NCBI RefSeq assembly: GCF_003584645.1
Contig: NZ_AP017928.1
Coordinates: 1,142,981-1,206,980, forward strand
Origin: Methylocaldum marinum
Lineage (GTDB): Bacteria > Pseudomonadota > Gammaproteobacteria > Methylococcales > Methylococcaceae
Length of the DNA stretch: 64,000 nt
Direction: 5' to 3'
Below are positions 52,901-63,800 of the stretch, piece by piece. Position 1 is the stretch's first letter; each line of letters begins with the position of its first letter. Made by a program: the position numbers and the translations under genes. Below the pieces are notes generated by a model. The model did not search any database. It had not been told where the DNA came from and worked only from the letters and a program-made list of their open reading frames with translations.

Positions 52901-55900
52901 CAGGCGTCGGTCAGCCCGAAGGTCAGGTCCAGCCAGGCAGGAGGTGCAGTGACCTCGATCAGCAGCAGCAATCCACCGGGAGCCAAAAGGCTACGAGCAT
53001 GGCTCAGGGTGCTGCGCAGGTCCGACGTCGCATGCAGAACGTTTGCAGCCACGACCAGCTGGTAGCGGCCGGCAGCAATTCCTTGTGCCTGCGGGGATTG
53101 CTCGATATCCAACAAGCGGTAGTCGACGAAGGAATGGGCGAAGAACTGTTGCCTCGCACGGGCAATAAGTGCCGTCGAAATATCGGTAAAGACATATTCG
53201 GTACGACCGGCAGGCAGCCCCGGCAGCAGGCAGCGGGTTAAGCTTCCGGTACCGGCTCCGATTTCCAGGATTCGCAAATCCTCACCAATCGGCATCCGCG
53301 CCAACACCTCGGAGAGGGTTCGCTGCACCAAACGGTAAAGCAGCTGTAGTTCCTGTGTCTCCGGAAAAAGGGACGCCCCGGGTTCGAGGTCGCCCTCGGG
53401 AAACAGCAGGGACGACGGATCATAGTTTCCTTGCAGGACCTCGGCCAATCGGCTGCCGCAGCGCCTCAGCAGAACCATTTCCATCTCGTCTCCGACGACT
53501 TCCGGTTCCAGCCCAAGACCTGGTTTAGCAATGACTTCCCACTGCCCATTTAGGGATTGCAGGATACCTATCCCGGCTAGGCGCGCCAGTAATCTGTCCA
53601 GCAGCGGTTCATGGCGCCTGACGATCCCGAGCTGCTTCGCCAACCCGGCGGTCGAGAAACGCAGCTGTGGCTCCAGGACCAGGCCTAGCTGTCGCAAGGC
53701 CTTAAGAATGTAAGCTATGCTCAGGGCGTCCAGACGTCGCCCCAAAAGCCCGATGTCTCTCTTCGGCGCTGTATCGACAAGCAGCGATTCCAGCATCTCG
53801 GTCATCGCTTTCGGCGCGGGCAGATAGCCCCATGCGTTGGAGAGTTCGGTTTCTTGCGGTCGCCAGGCCAACTCGTACAGCCACTCCCACGAGGGCGCCT
53901 CGCCCAGGAGCACTCCACGGTCGGCAGACTTGAGCCGTAGTCCTTCGATTAAGGCCAGAACCCGTCCATCGTCAGTCAACAGCCGAAGATCGGCGACCAC
54001 CGTCTCGGACTCCGCCGAGCGTAGCCGCACATCGCTCCAGAACGTGTCCTCTACAGGTTTGAGCAGCGTGAACCGTTCGACCGAAAGAGGCAGGTAAGTC
54101 CTTTGCACCTCTCCCAGGGCCGCCATCAATACTTGCAAAGCCCCGTCCAAAAGAACCGGGTGCAGCCGATACACGGAGGCTTCGCCGGCCAAGTCCGGCG
54201 GGATCCGCACCTTTCCGAGCGCCCGCTCCATTCCGCGCCATAATGCTTCGATGACCTGAAATCGGGGGCCATAGGCCAACCCCTGCCGGCACAACCGTTC
54301 ATAATAGGCCGCCACCTCCAGCCGCTCGGGCAGTTCCTTCTGCAAGCGAGCCAATTCAACCTGCTCGGCCTGCGCCCTAGCGTCCCTTAGCCAGCCCTCG
54401 GCATGCAACATCCACGCCGGCCCCGCGAGCCCCTCCTCGCCGCTAAAAATCCGCCAGTGCTGTCCCTCACCCTCGGGCGTAAGCGTGCACTGCACCGTTC
54501 TGACGCCCTCCGCCGGCAGGCACAACAGCCGGTGAATCACAATGTCTTCCACGCTCAGACAGCGGCTGCCGAGGACCTGCACGCCGGCCGCCAAGGCCAT
54601 CTCCAAATAGCCCGCCGCGGGAAGGACGACTTGTTGATAGACTCTATGGTCACCGAGATAGGCGGGCTGCCGCGCATCCAACGCGTGTTGGAACAGCGTG
54701 AAGACCGCCGTATCGATACGCTCTCCGAGCAAAGGGTGGAGCTTCCTTCCCCGAGGAAACCGCAAACTTTGCTCCGATGCTTCTATCCAATAGCGGCGGC
54801 GCTCAAAGGGATAGGTCGGCAGCGTCACCTTGCTGCGGGCATAGTCACGGTCAAAACCTTCCCAGTCCGGATTTACCCCACGGACGTACAGCGCCGCCAG
54901 GCTCTCCAGGATCTGCGGCCATTCCCGCTCCGGGCGAAGACTGGGTAGCCACAGCCCGGATTTTGCAGCGAGACAGTGCTGCCCCATCCCCAGCAGGATC
55001 GGCTGCGGCCCCAGCTCGACGAAAACTTCGCAGCCCATGCGGTGGAGCGCCGCCATCCCGTCCGAAAAGCGCACCGGCTGACGAATGTGTTCACACCAGT
55101 ATCGCGCCTGTGTGATGTCCTCGCCAGCGACCTCTCCGCTGACGTTGGAGATCAGCGCAAGCCGAGGCATCGAGTAGTCGATTTGCGTGGCCACTTTCCG
55201 GAATTCATCCAAAATGGGTTCCATCAACGGGGAGTGAAAAGCATGGGAGACGTTCAGAGCTTTGGTACGCACGCCCTGCGATTCCAGTTCCGCAACCACC
55301 GCGCGAACAGCCGTATCCCTGCCCGATAGCACCACGCTCTCGGGACCATTGACTGCGGCGATCGCCACCTCGTCGGCATAGGTCCCGAACGTCGCCCGCA
55401 CTCGCGTCTCCGGAGCCAATACGGCGACCATGGCGCCGTCCTGCGGCAGTGCCTGCATCAACTGCCCTCTCGCCGCCACCAGGCGCAGGCCGTCTTCCAG
55501 ACTAAAAACGCCAGCCACATGGGCCGCCACGTACTCTCCGATGCTGTGGCCCAGAACTGCGACGGGTTCGATGCCCCAGCTGCGCCATAGCTCGGCCAGC
55601 CCATATTCCAAAGCGAACAGGGCCGGCTGGGTATAGGCCGTTTGTTCCATCAGCGCGGAATGCTCGCCAAAAAGCACATCCGTCAGCGGCACTTCGAGGC
55701 AAGGCCGGAGCAGTTCCGCGCAACGGTCCACCGCACGCCGAAATGTCGGCTGGCTCTCGTACAGCTCCCGACCCATGCCGATGTGCTGAGCCCCCTGCCC
55801 AGTGAATAGAAACGCCACCTTCGGCGGATACTCGGCCGCTTGATCCAACCACAATTGGGATGGCGTTTGTCCCGCTACAAAGGCCGCCAATTTGGCCTGC

Positions 55901-58900
55901 AGGTCTGAAGGCGACTCCGCCAGGACGGCAAGACGCTCGCCAAACCGTGTCCGTCCGCTATTGGCTGTAAAGCAAATATCACTCAGCGGTGCGGGATTAC
56001 CGGCCTTAAGATAAGCTTCGTAGCGGCCGGCCAATGCCTTTAATGCCGGCTTGGTCCGCGCCGAAAGGGTCAAGAGATGCAGTGGCCGCTCCTGTTGCGT
56101 GCACACATTCTCCCGTTCCGGCGCCTGCTCCAGCAGTACGTGGGCGTTGGTTCCACCAAACCCGAAGGAGCTGACCCCGACCAGTGGCGGCGTGTTGGCT
56201 CGAGGCAAAGTGCGTCGTTCGGTGGCGATGAAGAACGACGAGTCGATCAAGGGGATATGAGGATTGATCTTTTTTAAGTGTAGATGAGGTGGTATCTCCT
56301 CGTGTTGTAACACCAGCACACCTTTTATCAACCCGGCGATCCCGGCTGCCGCCTCCAAATGCCCGATGTTGGTCTTAACCGAACCGACTGCGCAAGGCCG
56401 GTCCTGCGGTCGCCCATTCCCGAGTACCGCCGTTATTGCCCGAAACTCGATGGGATCGCCCAACGGCGTGCCGGTGCCATGGGCCTCCACGTAAGAAACC
56501 TGATCGGGAGCAACCCCGGCATCTTTCAAGGCCAGGCGGATAACCTCCTGCTGAGCAATGCCGTTGGGTGCGGTCAGACCGTTGCTGCGACCATCCTGGT
56601 TGACTGCCGAGCCACGAACCACCGCCAGGACTCGGTCGCCATCCTTCAGTGCATCAGAGAGGCGCTTTAGGACTATGACCCCACACCCTTCCCCGCGTAC
56701 ATAACCGTCAGCCTCTGCGTCGAAGGTCTTACAGTGTCCGTCGGAGGCCATCATGCGGGCCTGAGAATAAGTGACGGTCGGCTCCGGAGAAAGAATCAGA
56801 TTCACGCCTCCCGCCAGGGCCATATCGCATTCACCGCTCCGAAGACTCCGGCAGGCATAGTGGACCGCAACCAGAGACGATGAGCAGGCTGTATCCACCG
56901 CAAGGCTGGGACCTCGCAGATCAAGCAGATAAGAGAGACGGTTGGCCGTAATGCTGTACGCATTACCGGTGCCGGCATAAGCGTCAGCCGCAGCCGGATC
57001 GCCGAATTGGCGTCGGGAATAGTCATTGCTGCAAACGCCCATGAACACACCGGTCCGACTGCCGGCCAGCTTGTCCGCTGCCTGACCGGCCCGCTCCAAG
57101 GCTTCCCAGCCTACCTCCAGAATCAGCCGCTGCTGAGGATCCATGCTAGCCGCCTCTCGGGGCGAGATGCCAAAGAAGTCGGCATCGAACAGATCCACGT
57201 GATCCAGAAACCCGCCCCAGCGCGTGTTCATTTTTCCCGGTGTCGCCGGATTCGTATCGTAGAAGGCATCGACATCCCATCTGTCCTTCGCAATCTCGGT
57301 GATGGCATCCACTCCGTTCTGCAAAAGACTCCAGAACGTCTCCGGCTCCTCGGCTTTCGGAAAACGACAAGCAAGGCCGATGATCGCAATGGGTTCCGAA
57401 TCGAAACTTCGTGATGCATCCCTGTCAAGAAGTGCCGGACTGCCGATCTCTCCAGCCAGATGTTCCGACAGCGCGCTCACGCTCGGAAACTCCCACGCCA
57501 GGGTCGGAGACAACGGACGCTCGAGCCACGCTTCCAGGTCTCCGATCAGCCTCACGGTTTGGGCGGAATCCAGACCAAAGCCGGCAAACGGCTGCCGCCG
57601 CCCGATTTCGTCGGCTTTTATGCCCAGCACTTCGGCGAGCTGTGCAATCAACCACGCTTCGATGAGTCTCGCGCCTGGAGTCCTGCTGGGCTTGTGCGTT
57701 TCCGCCGCATTCCCGACAGCGGTTCGCGCCTCATCCGGGATAGTCTTGTCCCCAGTGCTTCCCTGCGGCCTTGTCAAGCGCCACTCTTTAACGACTTGTA
57801 GATGACCTTCCTCAAAGGCTTTCCGGCAAGCGCTCCTTTGAATTTTCCCGCTGGAAGTCTTCGGGATAGTCCGAGGTTCGATAAGAACCACCGCATACAC
57901 TTGAAGCTCATGCACTTCGGTGACGGCTTGGCGTATCGCGCCGATCACGGCGTCAAGATCCACGTCCTTGCGCGGATTGATCTCCTGCACCACGATCAAC
58001 CGCTCTTCTCCTTCAAGGTCCATCGAGAAAGCAGCTACGCCACCGGGCCGCAATACCCTATGGCTTTCCTCCACCGTTACTTCGATATCCTGCGGGTAAT
58101 GGTTACTGCCGCGAATGATGATCAAGTCTTTGAGCCGGCCGGTGATAAACAGCTCGCCGTCATGCAGATATCCGAGATCGCCGGTACGCAGGAAAGGGCC
58201 TTCGCCGGTGTCCGCCAAATGAGCCTGGAAGGTGTTCTCCGTTTCCGCGGCTCGATTCCAATATCCTTTTGCCACACTCGGACTGGACACCCAGATTTCC
58301 CCGATCCGACCGGGGGCGCATCGGGTTAAGGATGCGGGATCGACAATCGCGACGCTCTGATCGACCAGAGCCTGACCACAGCCCGCGAGAGTACAAGCGT
58401 TCTCATCATCCTTGCTTGCATCGACTATACGGTTGTTTGTGAAAGCCACCTTGTCAATTTCATGGATTACGGGAGGTTCCGTCTTATGTCCGCCCGACAC
58501 GATCAAGGTGGCCTCGGCAAGTCCGTAACCTGGCCAAAATGCTTCCCAGCGAAAGCCGCACGGCTCAAAGGTCTTGGCAAATCGCTTTAGTGTTTCGACG
58601 CGGACGGGTTCGGCGGCATTAAGCGCTATGCACCAATTACTGAGATCGAGGCTCTCCCGCTGTTTGGCAGTCATCGTGCGGACACAGAGCTGATAGGCGA
58701 AATTGGGCGCGCAGCTGACGACAGGCCTGTCTTTCATGCCGGAAATGGCCCACAACCACCGAGGAGGCCATTTGACGAACGAGAAAGTCGACATCAATGT
58801 GCTGTGGTAACCCTCGCAGAAAGGAAACAGCACACCCGCAACCAGCCCTAAATCGTGGTGCAGCGGTAGCCAGCTGACCATTTCCCCATCGTGGGGCATT

Positions 58901-59538
58901 TGCCATTTTTCCTGTACCACTGCCGAGTTGTGTATCACGTTGCCATGGCTCACCATGACTCCCTTGGACATCCGTGTGGAACCGGAAGTGTATTGAAGGT
59001 AAGCCAGTGTTTCTCTTGTAATGGAGGGCATTCTCCATCCGTCTTCAAGACCGGCTTCCACGTCGTCGGTAGCGATCCAGCGCAGTGAAGCGAGCTGCCC
59101 GGCTTGGAATTCCTGCTGGCTCGATATGATGGATTCCATATGAGAACGGATGTCCCGTGTCGTCAGTGCCAGCGTTGCGCCTGCATCTTGTGCGATTGCC
59201 TCAAGACGAGGCAAGGTATATGTACGGTTAGTTTGAGTTGGATGGATGGGATACGCCGGAATGGCGATGATCTTCGCGTACAGGCATCCGAACAGAGCGG
59301 TAATGTAATCCAACCCCGGCGGATGCAGGAGCAATGCCCGCGCGCCTGGCGTCCCCAGACTTTGCAGCATCGCGGCGATGGATCGCGCCTTGCGATCCAG
59401 CTCCCCGTAGCTTAGATGAATTTCTTTTTGCTCCTCATGCATCAAGAAGGTATAGGCCGGCCGCTCGGGCTGATGAAGTGCTCGCCAGTGTAGGATTTCG
59501 ACCAGTGTGGAAAACTGGTCAGGAATGCGTTTACTCAT
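49933..59538 (-). CDS. FAAL-loaded type I polyketide synthase (PKS1)
   Basis: A 3201-residue assembly-line enzyme. Domains in order: fatty acyl-AMP ligase (1-590; [20 protein letters not shown]); ACP (serine in GLDSAQT, ~656); KS (715-1140; cysteine in VDTACSSS ~883, [24 protein letters not shown]); AT (1230-1540; GHSIGEY ~1331, HAFH, so malonyl-CoA); DH (from ~1600; H at ~1631, LDGALQ ~1800); C-methyltransferase (LEIGAGTGS ~2096); ER (GGTGMAAVQ ~2628); KR (TGGFGGLG ~2819, LDD motif of B-type, tyrosine in SNYAAGN ~2957); ACP (GMDSLTS ~3113); and a short C-terminal docking helix. It would activate a fatty acid as acyl-AMP, load it on ACP, then add one methylated, fully reduced two-carbon unit. 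The DH motif HxxxGxxxxP reads [10 protein letters not shown], without the glycine. The start overlaps a 29-codon leader ORF. Confidence 0.95.
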   Translation of the reverse strand: MSKRIPDQFSTLVEILHWRALHQPERPAYTFLMHEEQKEIHLSYGELDRKARSIAAMLQSLGTPGARALLLHPPGLDYITALFGCLYAKIIAIPAYPIHPTQTNRTYTLPRLEAIAQDAGATLALTTRDIRSHMESIISSQQEFQAGQLASLRWIATDDVEAGLEDGWRMPSITRETLAYLQYTSGSTRMSKGVMVSHGNVIHNSAVVQEKWQMPHDGEMVSWLPLHHDLGLVAGVLFPFCEGYHSTLMSTFSFVKWPPRWLWAISGMKDRPVVSCAPNFAYQLCVRTMTAKQRESLDLSNWCIALNAAEPVRVETLKRFAKTFEPCGFRWEAFWPGYGLAEATLIVSGGHKTEPPVIHEIDKVAFTNNRIVDASKDDENACTLAGCGQALVDQSVAIVDPASLTRCAPGRIGEIWVSSPSVAKGYWNRAAETENTFQAHLADTGEGPFLRTGDLGYLHDGELFITGRLKDLIIIRGSNHYPQDIEVTVEESHRVLRPGGVAAFSMDLEGEERLIVVQEINPRKDVDLDAVIGAIRQAVTEVHELQVYAVVLIEPRTIPKTSSGKIQRSACRKAFEEGHLQVVKEWRLTRPQGSTGDKTIPDEARTAVGNAAETHKPSRTPGARLIEAWLIAQLAEVLGIKADEIGRRQPFAGFGLDSAQTVRLIGDLEAWLERPLSPTLAWEFPSVSALSEHLAGEIGSPALLDRDASRSFDSEPIAIIGLACRFPKAEEPETFWSLLQNGVDAITEIAKDRWDVDAFYDTNPATPGKMNTRWGGFLDHVDLFDADFFGISPREAASMDPQQRLILEVGWEALERAGQAADKLAGSRTGVFMGVCSNDYSRRQFGDPAAADAYAGTGNAYSITANRLSYLLDLRGPSLAVDTACSSSLVAVHYACRSLRSGECDMALAGGVNLILSPEPTVTYSQARMMASDGHCKTFDAEADGYVRGEGCGVIVLKRLSDALKDGDRVLAVVRGSAVNQDGRSNGLTAPNGIAQQEVIRLALKDAGVAPDQVSYVEAHGTGTPLGDPIEFRAITAVLGNGRPQDRPCAVGSVKTNIGHLEAAAGIAGLIKGVLVLQHEEIPPHLHLKKINPHIPLIDSSFFIATERRTLPRANTPPLVGVSSFGFGGTNAHVLLEQAPERENVCTQQERPLHLLTLSARTKPALKALAGRYEAYLKAGNPAPLSDICFTANSGRTRFGERLAVLAESPSDLQAKLAAFVAGQTPSQLWLDQAAEYPPKVAFLFTGQGAQHIGMGRELYESQPTFRRAVDRCAELLRPCLEVPLTDVLFGEHSALMEQTAYTQPALFALEYGLAELWRSWGIEPVAVLGHSIGEYVAAHVAGVFSLEDGLRLVAARGQLMQALPQDGAMVAVLAPETRVRATFGTYADEVAIAAVNGPESVVLSGRDTAVRAVVAELESQGVRTKALNVSHAFHSPLMEPILDEFRKVATQIDYSMPRLALISNVSGEVAGEDITQARYWCEHIRQPVRFSDGMAALHRMGCEVFVELGPQPILLGMGQHCLAAKSGLWLPSLRPEREWPQILESLAALYVRGVNPDWEGFDRDYARSKVTLPTYPFERRRYWIEASEQSLRFPRGRKLHPLLGERIDTAVFTLFQHALDARQPAYLGDHRVYQQVVLPAAGYLEMALAAGVQVLGSRCLSVEDIVIHRLLCLPAEGVRTVQCTLTPEGEGQHWRIFSGEEGLAGPAWMLHAEGWLRDARAQAEQVELARLQKELPERLEVAAYYERLCRQGLAYGPRFQVIEALWRGMERALGKVRIPPDLAGEASVYRLHPVLLDGALQVLMAALGEVQRTYLPLSVERFTLLKPVEDTFWSDVRLRSAESETVVADLRLLTDDGRVLALIEGLRLKSADRGVLLGEAPSWEWLYELAWRPQETELSNAWGYLPAPKAMTEMLESLLVDTAPKRDIGLLGRRLDALSIAYILKALRQLGLVLEPQLRFSTAGLAKQLGIVRRHEPLLDRLLARLAGIGILQSLNGQWEVIAKPGLGLEPEVVGDEMEMVLLRRCGSRLAEVLQGNYDPSSLLFPEGDLEPGASLFPETQELQLLYRLVQRTLSEVLARMPIGEDLRILEIGAGTGSLTRCLLPGLPAGRTEYVFTDISTALIARARQQFFAHSFVDYRLLDIEQSPQAQGIAAGRYQLVVAANVLHATSDLRSTLSHARSLLAPGGLLLLIEVTAPPAWLDLTFGLTDAWWRLTDTELRPNCPFLPAESWQALLREIGFAEPLTITPPGARQSLILAQAVPEAEAWSKTWLVLTDSQGVGELLAEELAARGEIPLRVLPGTGYERLDERTFRLNPGSPADYRALLEAVPRISGVVQCWPLDAASTPSLEASDPAGCASTLHLVKALTAQVEPPPLWLVTRGAVGCPEPTSPLTCPPMLGLNQSPLWGFGQVIALEHPELGCVRVDLDPHAELKNSVDALLGELMGSNRQEDQIAWRGGVRHVARLVRKLMPSGEQPLRLEIHERGTSEGFALRPMERRRPEAGEVEIQVQAMGLNFIDILDALGLLPFERHDGLGGECAGEVVAVGAGVGRLKVGDRVVALAKGCFGTYVTTPAELAAVYPVSLDAVEAASIPIAFLTAWYALRRIASVRAGERVLVHAAAGGTGMAAVQIALQAGAEVYATASPSKWEPLRAMGVSRLYSSRNPEFGEAILKDTGGAGVDVVLNSLTGEGYIRNSLAALRQGGRFVEIAKRDIWTAEQMAAVRPDVSYTVLDLLDCMQREPATVGAVLQEILDHFANGLVKPLPRRVFPLTQATEAFRFMQQARHVGKIVMVAPGRSGQADAELLRADGSYLITGGFGGLGLKVAQWLVERGARHLVLVGRQPPNETARARIQALEEKGAKIIAASADVVDREQLGGVLARLDSRNPLRGVIHAAAVLDDGGLASQNWERYERVLGPKILGAWNLHTLTQDSPLDFFVLFSSVASLLGSKGQSNYAAGNAFLDALAHYRRALGLPGLSINWGPWAEVGVAARRLDQLKLNGMGLIAPEQGLDILEQLLKQSPVQVAVAPISWPQFGADRALLSEFRFSSTAVEEPRSMSFLDELMAAPVSERHALLTSHVQAQVAQTLGHVDKAEIQPARGFADLGMDSLTSVELRNRLQTSLGCKLPPTLAFDYPTVDAVVGHLVTHVLDIEFDEVPVTPGVDVQTPDDELEGLSQAETAALLAEELALTEQWKTL

Positions 59539-59620
59539 CTATTGTTGACCTCGACTCTCTTGACTCGACGATGGCTTTTTTCATCAAGGCGTGCTGAACC
59601 CGCGGGTCCGTTCCACTCAT
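59531..59620 (-). CDS. 29-codon leader ORF overlapping the PKS1 start
   Basis: On the minus strand an ATG at 59620, with GGAGA six bases before it, opens a 29-codon frame that begins MSGTDPRVQHALMKKAIVE, exactly like the start of PKS2. It then runs [11 protein letters not shown] to TAA at 59531-59533. Its stop overlaps the PKS1 start in ATGAGTAA (59531-59538). It arises because the inverted repeat copied the PKS2 promoter, ribosome site and first 18-19 codons to this side. Ribosomes starting here could re-start on PKS1 by coupling. A function for the peptide itself is unlikely. Confidence 0.65.
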   Translation of the reverse strand: MSGTDPRVQHALMKKAIVESRESRSTIDE

Positions 59621-59951
59621 CGTGTTCTCCACTGACTTCAAGCGTCGTTGTTGTCGTTAAGTTGCGGGTGTTGCAGGTTGTCCGTTGCAGGATGGGCGAC
59701 GTCACAAGCCCAATTGGCTCATTGCACTGGGCTTCCCGGCCGGGCGGCCGGAATAGCGTTGCCGAGCGTTTCCGGTGTTCTATTGGTTTCAGATGTTTTT
59801 CGAGTGGTTTATCAGCAAGCGTCCCCGTGGCCGGCAAGTCACGTTCATGTAACAGGCGGCTCGGTCGTTGCCCGAGCACGTGCATTTTCGGGGAATCGAC
59901 CGAAAAAGGCCTGTCGGCGAAAACTGATTTTTGTGTAAGTCTTCGCTTACA
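59564..59951. repeat. 388-bp inverted repeat, left arm (PKS1 side)
   Basis: Reverse complement of 60431-60818, with no net insertion or deletion (paired coordinates always add to 120,382) and no mismatch that I could find. It includes the upstream region of PKS2 and its first 19 codons. The inner edge is a small palindrome, TGTAAG-TCTTCG-CTTACA (59934-59951). Confidence 0.93.
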
Positions 59952-60430
59952 AGAAGTAACGTGAAGGCGTTCTTCAAGACAATCAAGGCACTTTCAGCCG
60001 CAGGTATCACTTTTCCAAGTCAACTAGAGTCAAGGCAAAAAAGGAGAGCGAAGAACAATGTAGAGATGCTGATAATCAAGGGGGGGTTTGGAACACGAGT
60101 GTCAGTCGATCGTTTGGATGGATCCAAAAAGCCTGATCAATCGGAACATCCCGCCTTGAATCGATCTCGCCTCCTGAATCAAGCCGCTACATGGCCACGC
60201 TGCACGGCAGCCGAGTCGCCGGGTCGTGTTGCGTCCCAATCGCAAACAAGTCTTTAGCCGCCCTTGCCAGTCGCAAACGGTCGGCCCGGAGTCGCGAACC
60301 GATACTTCTAGGAGCGCGGGAGTCCACCTTCCTTGCAGGCGCCTACCCGCCCGCTGCACACTCGACCACATCCAACCGCAATTTCCAGGACTATCCGTAC
60401 CTGTCGCTTGCGAAACACCGAATTGCCAGA
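59952..60430. other. 479-bp spacer between the inverted-repeat arms
   Basis: No gene is supported on either strand and there is no family likeness in short frames. It is the unique DNA between the two arms and would be the loop of the structure. A purine-rich AAAAAAGGAGAGCGAAGAAC stretch (near 60036-60055) precedes ATGTAG, which is not a usable ORF. Confidence 0.6.
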
Positions 60431-60818
60431 TGTAAGCGAAGACTTACACAAAAATCAGTTTTCGCCGACAGGCCTTTTTCGGTCGATTCCCCGAAAATGC
60501 ACGTGCTCGGGCAACGACCGAGCCGCCTGTTACATGAACGTGACTTGCCGGCCACGGGGACGCTTGCTGATAAACCACTCGAAAAACATCTGAAACCAAT
60601 AGAACACCGGAAACGCTCGGCAACGCTATTCCGGCCGCCCGGCCGGGAAGCCCAGTGCAATGAGCCAATTGGGCTTGTGACGTCGCCCATCCTGCAACGG
60701 ACAACCTGCAACACCCGCAACTTAACGACAACAACGACGCTTGAAGTCAGTGGAGAACACGATGAGTGGAACGGACCCGCGGGTTCAGCACGCCTTGATG
60801 AAAAAAGCCATCGTCGAG
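60431..60818. repeat. 388-bp inverted repeat, right arm (PKS2 promoter and start)
   Basis: Partner of 59564-59951. It holds about 331 bases upstream of PKS2, including its ribosome binding site, plus the first 19 codons. It starts with the same TGTAAG-CGAAGA-CTTACA palindrome (60431-60448). The native position is probably here, as the coding part continues into a real gene on this side. Promoter elements for both synthases are presumably inside the arms. Confidence 0.93.
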
Positions 60819-63800
60819 CTGCGAGAGCTGAGGAACGAGCTCGACGCGATGAAGCGCGCTCGCTGCGAACCGATCGCGATTATCGGACTGAGCTGCCGAT
60901 TTCCCGGCGCACCCGACCCTGAGGCGTTCTGGCAACTCTTGGCTGAAGGAGTGGATGCCATCGGCGAAGTACCTCGGGATCGCTGGAATGTGGATGCAAA
61001 TTACGATCCCGAGCCCGGAATACCGGGCAAGATCTATGTGCGCGCTGGCGGTTTTATCGGGAGTCCGGACGGCTTCGATGCTGATTTCTTCGGCATCGCC
61101 CCGCGCGAGGCCATGAGCCTAGATCCACAGCAGAGGCTGTTGCTGGAACTGGGCTGGGAAGCATTGGAGCACGCCGGGCTGGTGCCCGAGCACCTGGCCG
61201 GCAGCTCCACCGGCGTGTTCGTGGGGGTCAGTACCGACGACTATCACGATAAGTTGCTGCAGCGGCCTCCCGAACAGATCGATGCCTATTTGGCCACCGG
61301 CACCGCCCACAGCACATCGGCGGGTCGCCTGTCCTATGTACTGGGCTTGCGAGGGCCGAATCTGGCCGTAGACACGGCCTGCTCCTCCTCGTTGGTGGCG
61401 GTGCACTTGGCGATCACCAGTCTGCGCAACGGCGAGTGTGATCTGGCGTTGGCGGCGGCTGCGAATGTGTTGCTGGGCCCGGAGCTTTTCATCAATTTCT
61501 GCCAGGCTCGGATGCTCTCGCCCACCGGTCGTTGCAGAACGTTCGACGCCGCGGCCGATGGCTACGTTCGGGCCGAGGGCTGCGGCGCGGTGGTACTCAA
61601 GCGCCTCACGGACGCTCAGCGTGACGGCAACAATATCCTGGCAGTGATCCGGGGCAGCGCGATCAATCACGATGGACGCAGCAGCGGACTGACGGTACCC
61701 AACGGACCGGCACAACAAGCGGTGATTCGAGCGGCGTTGAGGGACGCCCAACTCAGTCCTTCCGAGGTGCATTATCTGGAGGCGCACGGTACGGGAACAT
61801 CGCTTGGCGATCCGATTGAAGTGGGGGCGCTCGGAGCGGTGTTCGGCGAACGACAGGAACCCTTGATCATCGGCTCGGTGAAAACCAACATCGGACATTT
61901 GGAAGCAGCGGCCGGCATGGCGGGGCTGATCAAGGTGGTGCTGGCACTACAGCACGGAGAGATCCCGCCGAGTTTGCACTTTCACGTCCCCAACCCGCAC
62001 ATCCCATGGTCGGAACTGCCCGTGTCAGTAGCATCCGAGCGGCGGAGATGGCCGCACGGCAGGCGAGTGGCGAGCGTAAGCTCCTTCGGTTTCAGCGGTA
62101 CCAATGCCCACGTAGTGTTGGAAGAGGCGCCTATCGCCGAACCTGGCCGAGTGGAAATCGAGCGGCCTCTGCACCTGCTTACGCTTTCGGCGAAGACGGA
62201 GGAAGCGCTCCGGGAGTGTGCCGTTCGATATTCGGACCATCTGGCGACAGATCCGTGCGCGGAGCTCTCCGACATCTGTTATTCAGCCAATACGGGCCGG
62301 TCACAGTTCAACCATCGGCTGGCCATCGTGACGGATTCCGTTGCTCAGGCCCGAAGACAACTTGCGGATTTCGTCGCCGGCCGTGAATCGACACGGGTAT
62401 TCACGGGACTGGTGTCCGGCACCCGCAAGCCCAAGGTCGCGTTCCTCTTCACGGGTCAAGGGTCCCAGTACATCGGCATGGGGCGCCAGCTGTACGAGAT
62501 TCAACCCTATTTCCGCCAAGTGCTCGATCGCTGCGACGAAATCCTGCAACCCCGGCTGGATCGAAGCCTGATTGAAATCCTCTACCCGACTTCCGGAGAA
62601 ATCTCACCGTTAGATCAGACGGCTTACGCTCAGCCCGCCCTGTTTGCCCTGGAATATGCCCTGGCTCAACTATGGAGGTCATGGGGCATCGAACCTTCGG
62701 TCGTCGTGGGCCACAGCCTCGGGGAATACGTCGCTGCCTGTGTGGCCGGTGTCTTCGGCCTGGAGGAAGGTCTGAAGCTGATTGCCGAGCGGGGCCGTTT
62801 GATGCAGAACCTTCCCGAAGGGGGAGAGATGACCGTGGTGTTCGCCGACGAAGCTCGCGTCTCTGCTGAGATTCGAACCCACGCCGGCGAGGTTTCGATT
62901 GCGGCCTTCAACGGCCCGCAGAATTCGGTGATTTCCGGGCGGCGAGGGGCAGTCGAGGCGATCGTCATGTCACTTGAGGCCAAGGGCATCAAGACTAGGA
63001 AATTGACGGTCTCCCACGCCTTCCATTCCGAATTGATGGAACCCATGCTCACGCCTTTCCTGCGGGCTGCCTCGAGAATCAGCTACTCGCCTCCTCAAAT
63101 CAGCCTGATTTCGAATATCACGGGCAGACTCGTCTCACCGACTGAAATGGCAGCCCCGGAATATTGGTGCCGGCATACGAGAGAGCCGGTGAGATTTGCG
63201 GCAAGCATGGAGACGTTGCGTGAGTTGGGAATCGACGTGTTCCTGGAAATAGGTCCGAAGCCCATTTTATTGGAGATGGGCTGCCAATGCCTACCGGAAG
63301 CCACTGGAGTCTGGCTCCCCAGCCTGCGCCAGGAACAGTCGGATTGGCAGCCGCTGCTCTCGAGCTTGGGAGAATTGTATTGCCGCGGCGCGCCGGTCAA
63401 CTGGTTGGGCTTCGATCGAGACTACACGCGGCGGCGAGTGGCTTTGCCCACCTATCCATGGCAGCGCTCGCGTTATTGGATGGAAACTCCCGAGACTGGG
63501 CGCAGCGAGACCGCTTCATCGCAGAAAGATGCTCATACTCCGATCGTTCGTCTTCTGGACCAGAGAGATACCCTAGGGCTGATACGGCTCCTGGAAAACG
63601 CCGGAAACTTCTCCGAGGAACAAAAAAAGCTGTTGCCTGATCTGGTTCAGTCATTGGTCGAGCAGCATCACCTACAGCAAGCGGCCGCCGGTGCTCAGGA
63701 TTGGCTCTACCGTTTGGATTGGGATGTCGCGCCCCATGAGTCCGACGCAGGTCAGGCACAAACCGGATTCGGCCACCCCGGCCGTTGGCTCATTCTGGCA

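Noticed and set aside
60191..60922. 243-codon plus-strand ORF across the inverted repeat
   Set aside because: It runs in another frame over the PKS2 start and mirrors a matching ORF in the left arm; this follows from the repeat, not from a gene.
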